This document shows positions 1-3,982 of a stretch of 5,727 nt of DNA, in pieces (within the stretch, counting starts at the first letter, position 1; the number at the start of each line of letters is the position of its first letter). The DNA comes from Burkholderiales bacterium (GTDB lineage Bacteria > Pseudomonadota > Gammaproteobacteria > Burkholderiales > Burkholderiaceae_C). The notes below the pieces were generated by a model. It saw only the letters and a program-made list of their open reading frames with translations, searched no databases and was not told the origin of the DNA. The translations under genes and the position numbers were made by a program. The DNA is taken from positions 1-5,727 of the forward strand of contig JAGWTL010000205.1 of the NCBI GenBank assembly GCA_028869035.1. Reading direction: 5' to 3'.

Positions 1-84
1 TTGCCCTTCAAGCTCATGCTGTTCGTGCTGGCCGATGGCTGGAACCTGTTGATCGGCTCGCTGGCGGCCAGCTTCGTTCCTTAG
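1..84 (+). CDS. fliP: FliP, flagellar export gate protein (C-terminal end only)
   Basis: Only the last 27 codons and the TAG stop (82-84) are present. The reading frame is open from base 1, and the TTG there is an internal codon. The peptide ends LFVLADGWNLLIGSLAASF plus VP, which matches the conserved FliP C-terminus, where a hydrophobic helix carries a DGW motif followed by a small-residue GSL segment. FliP is an integral membrane protein. With FliQ and FliR it forms the helical export gate of the flagellar type III secretion system. The assignment is strongly supported by the next two genes, fliQ and fliR, in the canonical order. The stop overlaps the ribosome-binding site of fliQ, so the genes are almost certainly cotranscribed and translationally close. 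The rest of the gene lies outside the window. Confidence 0.93.
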   Translation: MPFKLMLFVLADGWNLLIGSLAASFVP

Positions 85-87
85 GAG
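83..87 (+). promoter_or_regulatory. Ribosome-binding site of fliQ, overlapping the fliP stop
   Basis: AGGAG lies 6 bases before the fliQ ATG at 94. Its first two bases are the last two of the fliP TAG stop, so a ribosome ending fliP covers the fliQ initiation site. This fixes the fliQ start and suggests coupled translation of gate subunits that are needed in fixed ratio. Confidence 0.85.
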
Positions 88-93
88 TAGCGT

Positions 94-363
94 ATGAACG
101 CACAAATGGTCTTGACCATCGGGCAGGAAGCGCTGATCACGATGCTGATGGTGTCAGCTCCGCTGCTGGGGGTGGTGCTGCTGGTGGGCCTGCTGGTCAG
201 CCTGTTCCAGGCCATCACGCAGATCCATGAGGCCACGCTGGCTTTCGTGCCCAAGCTGATCGCGGCCATGGCCGTGTTCGCCTGGGCAGGTCCCTGGATG
301 CTCAACGTCCTGGTCGAGTACATCCGTCGCACCATCGAGGCGATTCCCGGCATCGCGCTCTGA
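94..363 (+). CDS. fliQ: FliQ, flagellar type III export gate subunit
   Basis: This 89-residue protein has the family's usual length (about 89-90). FliQ is a small two-helix membrane protein; several copies wrap around the FliP-FliR core in the export gate at the base of the flagellum. Two hydrophobic segments are visible, at roughly residues 15-38 and 50-75. Between them is the hallmark SLFQAITQIHEATLAFVPK (36-54), nearly identical to the signature of FliQ and its virulence homologues (SctS family). The start at 94 is supported by a good AGGAG 6 bases upstream and by the full family length. The gene lies 9 bases after the fliP stop and 19 bases before fliR, in the usual fliPQR order. An SctS (injectisome) protein would have different neighbours, and the chemotaxis genes here favour the flagellar version. 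Confidence 0.96.
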   Translation: MNAQMVLTIGQEALITMLMVSAPLLGVVLLVGLLVSLFQAITQIHEATLAFVPKLIAAMAVFAWAGPWMLNVLVEYIRRTIEAIPGIAL

Positions 364-382
364 TCCGGCCGGGGCCGCGCAC

Positions 383-1153
383 ATGATCACTTTCAGCGAA
401 GCCCAGATCATGGCCTGGCTCTCGCCATTCCTGTGGCCTTTCCTGCGCGTGCTGGCCGTCTTCACCTCGGCCCCGATCTTCTCCACACGTGCCTTCCCGG
501 TGCGCGCCCGTATCGGCCTGGCCCTGCTGGTTACCGTGGCTTGCCAGGCCACTTTGCCGCCCATGCCGGTGATCGATCTCAACAGCCCGGTGGCGTTTGG
601 GGTCGTGGTGCAGCAGGTGGGCATAGGCCTGGCCATCGGTTTTGTCGTGCGCCTGGTGTTCGCCGCCTTCGAGCTGGCGGGTGAGGTGGTGGGCTTCCAG
701 ATGGGTCTGAACTTCGCGGCCTTTTTCGACCCGGCGCTCAACACCCAGGCCAGTGCCGTGGCGCGTTTCTTCGGCTACATGGCCTCGCTGCTCTTTGTGG
801 TGCTCAATGGTCACCTGATGGTGCTGATGGCCGTGACACGCAGCTTCGAGGTGTTCCCGGTGACACAGAATTTCCTGGAGGCCCTGCGCCTGATGCAGCT
901 GTACACCCTGGGCGGTGAGCTGTTTGCCAATGCCCTGTGGATCGCCCTGCCCATGCTGGCCCTGCTGCTGTTCACCAACCTGGCGCTGGGCATCATCTCG
1001 CGCGTGGCGCCGCAAATGAACATCTACGCCGTTGGCTTTCCCATCACCCTGAGCGTGGGCCTGGTGGGCATGGCGGCCACCCTGCCCATGCTGGACCGGC
1101 CCTTCCAGTCGTTGCTGGAGCGGGCCATCGAGATCTTCACGACGGGTCGTTAG
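383..1153 (+). CDS. fliR: FliR, flagellar type III export gate protein
   Basis: This 256-residue integral membrane protein is close to the usual FliR length (about 260). FliR is present once per export gate and completes the FliP-FliR helical assembly through which rod, hook and filament subunits pass. Hydrophobic stretches cover most of the protein. Family hallmarks visible include VVGFQMGLNFAAFFDP (102-117), NLALGIISRVAPQMNIY (199-215) and the adjacent GFPITL (218-223). The start at 383 gives the expected N-terminus, but its Shine-Dalgarno sequence is poor (only a GGGG run at 371-374), so translation may depend on fliQ 19 bases upstream. It is the last gene on the plus strand here. Its stop lies only 5 bases from the stop of the convergent response regulator, with no terminator in the gap. 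I see no frameshift or missing region. Confidence 0.96.
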   Translation: MITFSEAQIMAWLSPFLWPFLRVLAVFTSAPIFSTRAFPVRARIGLALLVTVACQATLPPMPVIDLNSPVAFGVVVQQVGIGLAIGFVVRLVFAAFELAGEVVGFQMGLNFAAFFDPALNTQASAVARFFGYMASLLFVVLNGHLMVLMAVTRSFEVFPVTQNFLEALRLMQLYTLGGELFANALWIALPMLALLLFTNLALGIISRVAPQMNIYAVGFPITLSVGLVGMAATLPMLDRPFQSLLERAIEIFTTGR

Positions 1154-1158
1154 CGCCC

Positions 1159-1788
1159 TCAGACCAGGCCGTTGCGGATGGCGTAGACGGTGAGTTCGGC
1201 GTTGTTCGAGAGCTTGAGCTTTTCCAGCACGCGCGAGCGGTAGACGCTGACCGTCTTGGGGCTGAGCATCAGTTCCTCGGCAATATCGGACAGGCGTTTG
1301 CCCGAGGCGATCTTGAGCAGGGTCTGGAGCTCGCGTTCGGACAGTGCATCGTGCAGCGCTTCGCTGGTCGGCGTGGCCAGGTTGTCTACCAGCATCTGGG
1401 CCACGCCGGGCGTGACGTACTTGCGGCCCTGGGCAATGGTGCGCACCGCCGCGATCAGGTCGGCCGGGTTGCCGGCCTTGTTCAGATAGCCCTGGGCGCC
1501 GGCGCGCAGGCAGCGTATGGCGTACTGGTCTTCAGGAAACATGGACACCACCAGCACCTTCGTGGGTGAGTCCGTCTCGCGCAAGGAGGCCAGCACCTCC
1601 AGCCCGCCGCGGCCAGGCAGGTTCAGGTCCAGCACCAGCACGTCACAGGGGGCCGCGCGCAGCAGTTCACGCACTTCCGAATAGCTGCCGGCCTCACCGA
1701 CAACCTTGATGTCGACCGCTTCGGACAGGGTGTCGCGGATGCCGCGCCGCACCACGGCATGGTCATCACAAAGTATCACTCGAATCAT
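1159..1788 (-). CDS. NarL/FixJ-family response regulator (REC + LuxR helix-turn-helix)
   Basis: This 209-residue cytoplasmic DNA-binding regulator has two domains. The N-terminal receiver (about 1-120) carries the acidic pair D8-D9, phosphoacceptor D54 in LVLDLNLPG, the switch residue S82 and conserved K104 in GYLNK. The C-terminal LuxR/GerE domain (about 148-209) contains LSERELQTLLKIASG, then LSDIAEELMLSPKTVSVY with the recognition helix, and LEKLKLSNNAELTVYA. All residues needed for phosphorylation are present, so it should be a phospho-activated transcription factor. Its ATG overlaps the stop of the sensor kinase gene by 4 bases (ATGA on the minus strand, 1785-1788), so the two are translationally coupled and very likely cognate. 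A short AGG lies just upstream within the kinase gene. Targets are unknown. Its position between flagellar and chemotaxis operons suggests, but does not show, a link to motility. The name is left blank because NarL-type regulators cannot be told apart reliably by eye. Confidence 0.95.
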   Translation of the reverse strand: MIRVILCDDHAVVRRGIRDTLSEAVDIKVVGEAGSYSEVRELLRAAPCDVLVLDLNLPGRGGLEVLASLRETDSPTKVLVVSMFPEDQYAIRCLRAGAQGYLNKAGNPADLIAAVRTIAQGRKYVTPGVAQMLVDNLATPTSEALHDALSERELQTLLKIASGKRLSDIAEELMLSPKTVSVYRSRVLEKLKLSNNAELTVYAIRNGLV

Positions 1789-2891
1789 CGCACCTGGCCT
1801 TTTGCCTCATTGGTCAAGGGAACCGACAGCGTAATGGATGTGCCCGCGCCGGCGCGGCTGCTCACATCCAGCCAGCCGCCCACGGTGCGCGCCCGCTCCT
1901 GCAGCCCCTTGAGCCCGAAGGCCTTGGGCTTGTTGCGCTCCGGCGGCTGGATACCCTGCCCATTGTCGGTGATCTCCAGGGTCAGCACACCTTCGGCATC
2001 GGACAGTTCTATCCGCACCTCGCTGCAATGGGCATGCTTGGAGATATTGGTCAGGGCCTCCTGGGCGGTCCGGTAAGCGGTTAGCTGGATGGATTTGGAG
2101 ATGTCATGCTGCCGCAGGGCGGCGCGCACCAGGGTGCGGATGCTGGTGCGGCGCTCGAACTCGCCGGCCAGCCAGTCCACCGCCGCTTCCAGCCCCTGGT
2201 CCAGGATGGCGGGGCGCAGGTTCATCATGATGCGCTGGCTGGCGCCGACAGCGTGTTGCAGCATGCCGGTAGCGGCCTGGACATGGGCCAGGGTATCGGC
2301 ATCGTCATGGTGGCGGCTGATCCAGGACAGGTCGAACTGGATGGCGGCCAGCGAGCCGCCGATGTCGTCGTGGATCTCGCGCGCAATGGCAGCGCGCTCC
2401 TGCTCGATCGACATCTGCAGATGCTCGGCAAAACGTGCCAGACGCTGCTCCGAGGCGGCCAACTCCTCGACAGCGCGTTCGCGTTCGCGTTTGGCCTGCT
2501 GCACTTCGATGGCGCGCTGGATCACATGTGCAAGCTTGCCCAGGTCGTCCTTGAGCAGGTAGTCGCTCATGCCCAGCTTGATGGCGTCCACCGCGGCGGT
2601 TTCGCCGATGGCGCCCGAGAGCAGGATGAAGGGCGGGGGGTGCGGGACCGTCAGCAGGGCCTGCCATGCGTCCAGGGCGGTGAAGCCGGGCAGGCGGTAG
2701 TCGGCCAGCACGGCGTCAAAGCGGCTGTCTTGCAGCTTGCACACGAAGTCGTCCAGATTCTCGACCCGCTCTAGCGTACAGGCCATGCCGGCGCGACGCA
2801 GAGTCTGTCGCACGGTCTCGTGATCCAGCTCCGAATCTTCGAGGTGCAGAAGATGGAGGGCGGAGGAGGAGGAGGGGGCTTCTGACTGCAT
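1785..2891 (-). CDS. Soluble sensor histidine kinase with N-terminal receiver domain (REC-HisKA_3-HATPase)
   Basis: This 368-residue protein has no signal peptide or membrane segment. A receiver domain (about 11-128) has acidic E18-D19, phosphoacceptor D64 in VLADYRLPG, S92 and K114. A charged helix (about 130-170), probably coiled coil, leads into a HisKA_3 dimerisation domain with REIHDDIGGSLAAIQFDL (171-188), where H174 is the expected phosphorylated histidine. The HATPase domain (about 265-360) has the N box AQEALTNISKHAH (N282), DNGQGI (309-314) and GLKGLQERA (326-334). This is the NarX/DesK-type kinase class that pairs with NarL-type regulators, which matches the next gene. An input receiver at the N-terminus suggests it is controlled by another kinase rather than by direct ligand sensing. 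The 2891 ATG is the only usable start: upstream the frame stays open to a stop at 3027-3029 without ATG, GTG or TTG. No Shine-Dalgarno sequence is visible. Confidence 0.94.
   Translation of the reverse strand: MQSEAPSSSSALHLLHLEDSELDHETVRQTLRRAGMACTLERVENLDDFVCKLQDSRFDAVLADYRLPGFTALDAWQALLTVPHPPPFILLSGAIGETAAVDAIKLGMSDYLLKDDLGKLAHVIQRAIEVQQAKRERERAVEELAASEQRLARFAEHLQMSIEQERAAIAREIHDDIGGSLAAIQFDLSWISRHHDDADTLAHVQAATGMLQHAVGASQRIMMNLRPAILDQGLEAAVDWLAGEFERRTSIRTLVRAALRQHDISKSIQLTAYRTAQEALTNISKHAHCSEVRIELSDAEGVLTLEITDNGQGIQPPERNKPKAFGLKGLQERARTVGGWLDVSSRAGAGTSITLSVPLTNEAKGQVR
2862..2873. repeat. Trinucleotide microsatellite (GGA)x4 in the kinase N-terminus
   Basis: Four GGA units on the plus strand, followed by a run of five G at 2874-2878, encode the Ser7-Ser10 run of the kinase on the minus strand (four TCC codons). 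The repeat lies before the receiver fold. Unit gain or loss would keep the frame and change only the length of a flexible tail. Confidence 0.8.
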
Positions 2892-2956
2892 GCGGTTGAC
2901 AGAGTGTGGTGGAAATCGCCAGCAGCGGGTCGCTGGACCTCGCAGCGGCGGGCCTG

Positions 2957-2998
2957 AACGTCCCGAAATATTGACGAATTCCCTCCCATTTCCGCGGA
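2957..2998. promoter_or_regulatory. Possible FlhDC-type operator (weak inverted half-sites)
   Basis: The published enterobacterial FlhD4C2 site consists of inverted copies of AAYGS-N2/3-AAATARCG separated by 10-12 bases. Here the left half has AACG (2957-2960) and AAATA (2966-2970), matching about 10 of 13 positions but with a 4-base inner spacer. The right half (2984-2998, read on the minus strand) matches about 8 of 13. The two halves are 10 bases apart. The fit is imperfect and flhDC is not in the window, so this is a candidate only. Confidence 0.22.
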
Positions 2999-2999
2999 A
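2990..2999. repeat. Perfect 10-bp palindrome TTCCGCGGAA
   Basis: TTCCGCGGAA reads the same on both strands and lies in the divergent promoter region. An overlapping inverted repeat, ATTCC (2978-2982) and GGAAT (2996-3000), shares its right side. Symmetry of this kind suits a dimeric repressor or activator site. The protein that might bind it is unknown. Confidence 0.5.
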
Positions 3000-3001
3000 T
3001 C

Positions 3002-3031
3002 CTGCTACTCTACATCCTGCAAAATTCTAAT
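3002..3031 (+). promoter_or_regulatory. Candidate sigma-70 promoter for the chemotaxis operon
   Basis: TCTAAT at 3026-3031 matches the -10 consensus at 5 of 6 positions. Eighteen bases upstream, CTGCTA (3002-3007) matches the -35 consensus at only 3 of 6. A poor -35 would fit an activator-dependent promoter. The start point would be near 3038, about 50 bases before the first che-operon gene, and the FlhDC-like motif would be centred near -60. Confidence 0.25.
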
Positions 3032-3088
3032 GCCGGACCTGATGGAGCGGTGAACCAGCCAGCATCCTGACGTCAGACTGGAGATACC

Positions 3089-3535
3089 ATGCAAGCCCCC
3101 AACACCCTGCCTGCGGAGCAGCCCGCCGTGCAACTGCCGGTGATGCTGGTGGCCGAGGTGCAAGACTCCTTGCTGGTGGTCGTGCATGACCTGGCCCGGC
3201 TGGACGGGTTGCTGGCACACACCATGGACAACCTGATGCAGCGCTTCACCAAGGCCATCGGCGGCCTGGACAAGCCGGGTGCCAGGGATCTGGCTGCGCT
3301 GGATGAAGTGCGCAACCTCCTGCGTTCGGCCGTGACCGAGCTGCAGTTCCAAGACATGGCCTCGCAACTCATCGTACATACTTCCAAGGTGCTGCAAGGT
3401 TGTGCCTATCGCCTGGCTGCCGAATCCATGGGGCGCGAAGACGGCGAGGCCGTGCCCTTTGTCGAGGAGGTGCCTGAGCGTCCCAATCCGGTGACGCAGG
3501 ACGAAATGGATGCCGGCTCGATCGAACTGTTTTGA
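3089..3535 (+). CDS. Short CheZ-like chemotaxis protein (putative CheY-P phosphatase)
   Basis: This 148-residue soluble protein is rich in helix. It has two likely long helices (about 14-58 and 65-112) and an acidic, Pro-rich tail. Residues 83-110 contain TELQFQDMASQLIVHTSKVL, which aligns with the CheZ active-site helix of E. coli (QDFQDLTGQVIKRMMDVI). The catalytic D143 and Q147 of E. coli CheZ correspond to D89 and Q93 here. The last residues, TQDEMDAGSIELF, recall the CheY-binding C-terminus of CheZ (SQDQVDDLLDSLGF) and also the CheY-binding N-terminus of FliM. The protein is about 65 residues shorter than E. coli CheZ (214), consistent with a shorter helical hairpin. GGAG at 3080-3083 lies 5 bases before the ATG. 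It is first in the operon, 40 bases before cheY. Function is inferred; it could instead be a CheY-P binding protein without phosphatase activity, so no gene symbol is given. Confidence 0.75.
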   Translation: MQAPNTLPAEQPAVQLPVMLVAEVQDSLLVVVHDLARLDGLLAHTMDNLMQRFTKAIGGLDKPGARDLAALDEVRNLLRSAVTELQFQDMASQLIVHTSKVLQGCAYRLAAESMGREDGEAVPFVEEVPERPNPVTQDEMDAGSIELF

Positions 3536-3564
3536 CCATGCACAATCCCAGCCCCAATTTCTCC

Positions 3565-3568
3565 GGAG
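3565..3568 (+). promoter_or_regulatory. Ribosome-binding site that sets the cheY start
   Basis: GGAG lies 7 bases before the ATG at 3576. An in-frame ATG at 3510 would add 22 residues and overlap the upstream gene, but it has no comparable site, and the receiver fold begins directly after 3576. The later start is therefore preferred. Confidence 0.85.
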
Positions 3569-3575
3569 CCCAGAC

Positions 3576-3938
3576 ATGCCACTGATACTCGCTGTTGACG
3601 ATTCGCCCTCGATGCGAAAAATGGTCTCATTCACCCTGGCGGGTGCTGGCTACCAGGTGGTGGAGGCCGTCGATGGGCAGGATGCCTATGAAAAGGCGCA
3701 GCACCAGACCTTTGACCTGGTGCTGACCGATCAGAACATGCCCCGCCTGGACGGCCTGGGGCTGACGCGCAAGCTGCGCGAGCATCCAAATTTCAAGACC
3801 ACACCGATTCTGATGCTCACCACCGAGTCGAGCGACCTGATGAAGCAGGCTGGACGCGCCGCCGGCGCCACCGGCTGGCTGGTCAAGCCCTTCGATCCCG
3901 CGCGACTGCTCGAGGTCATCAGGAAAGTCATCAAGTAA
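3576..3938 (+). CDS. cheY: CheY chemotaxis response regulator (single receiver domain)
   Basis: This 120-residue stand-alone receiver has the usual CheY size. Phosphorylated by CheA, it diffuses to the flagellar switch (FliM/FliN) and alters rotation. It shows D8-D9 (VDDSPSMRKM), phosphoacceptor D52 in LVLTDQNMP, the T82-T83 switch pair in LMLTTES, and K104 in GWLVKPFDP. The position matching Y106 of E. coli CheY is W101. An aromatic residue there is consistent with the usual signalling switch, and Trp is common, from memory, in CheY proteins encoded directly beside cheA. No output domain follows, so it is not a transcription factor. The gene sits between the short CheZ-like gene and cheA (44 bases downstream), so kinase, target and probable phosphatase are co-expressed. 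Other CheY copies probably exist elsewhere in the genome, and this one need not be the main motor-binding copy. Confidence 0.94.
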   Translation: MPLILAVDDSPSMRKMVSFTLAGAGYQVVEAVDGQDAYEKAQHQTFDLVLTDQNMPRLDGLGLTRKLREHPNFKTTPILMLTTESSDLMKQAGRAAGATGWLVKPFDPARLLEVIRKVIK

Positions 3939-3971
3939 TACGGTCCGCCGGTGCGCAGGCGATATCACGAC

Positions 3972-3976
3972 AGGAG
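3972..3976 (+). promoter_or_regulatory. Ribosome-binding site of cheA
   Basis: AGGAG ends 6 bases before the ATG at 3983. It is the strongest Shine-Dalgarno sequence in the che operon and fixes the start of cheA, giving a short N-terminal tail before the P1 domain. Confidence 0.85.
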
Positions 3977-3982
3977 ACAGGC

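Larger units (their letters stand above)
2892..3088. promoter_or_regulatory. Divergent intergenic region between the sensor kinase and the chemotaxis operon
   Basis: These 197 bases separate two divergently transcribed units and must carry promoters for at least the che operon and probably the kinase/regulator operon. The central part (about 2966-3031) is more AT-rich than its surroundings. It contains a perfect 10-bp palindrome, a weak FlhDC-like inverted motif and a TCTAAT hexamer, described separately. Nearer the kinase there is a small hairpin, CAGCG-GGT-CGCTG (2923-2935), and a direct repeat GCAGCGG at 2922-2928 and 2942-2948, exactly 20 bases apart. I found no convincing sigma-28 promoter and no additional small gene. 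Confidence 0.7.

Noticed and set aside
302..1015. Antisense open frame (237 codons, minus strand) across fliQ and fliR
   Set aside because: It is a shadow of fliR, dominated by His, Gln, Arg and Gly with no recognisable motif; fliR on the other strand is unambiguous.
1139..1150. Hairpin ACGA-CGGG-TCGT at the end of fliR as a terminator
   Set aside because: The stem is only 4 bp (5 with a 2-base loop) and no T tract follows on either strand.
2106..2774. Plus-strand open frame (222 codons) opposite the sensor kinase
   Set aside because: The sense-strand kinase has intact REC, HisKA_3 and HATPase motifs. This frame has no domain, and its start lacks convincing context.
3013..3039. Possible sigma-28 (FliA) promoter around GCCGGACC
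   Set aside because: Only the first half of the GCCGATAA -10 is matched, and there is no TAAA at the right distance upstream.
3510..3575. Longer cheY start at 3510
   Set aside because: It overlaps the end of the upstream gene, lacks a good ribosome-binding site and adds 22 residues before a standard CheY N-terminus. The 3576 start has GGAG 7 bases upstream.
3939..3982. Terminator or small gene between cheY and cheA
   Set aside because: The 44 bases contain only the cheA ribosome-binding site. No stable hairpin with a T tract is visible, which fits a single operon.
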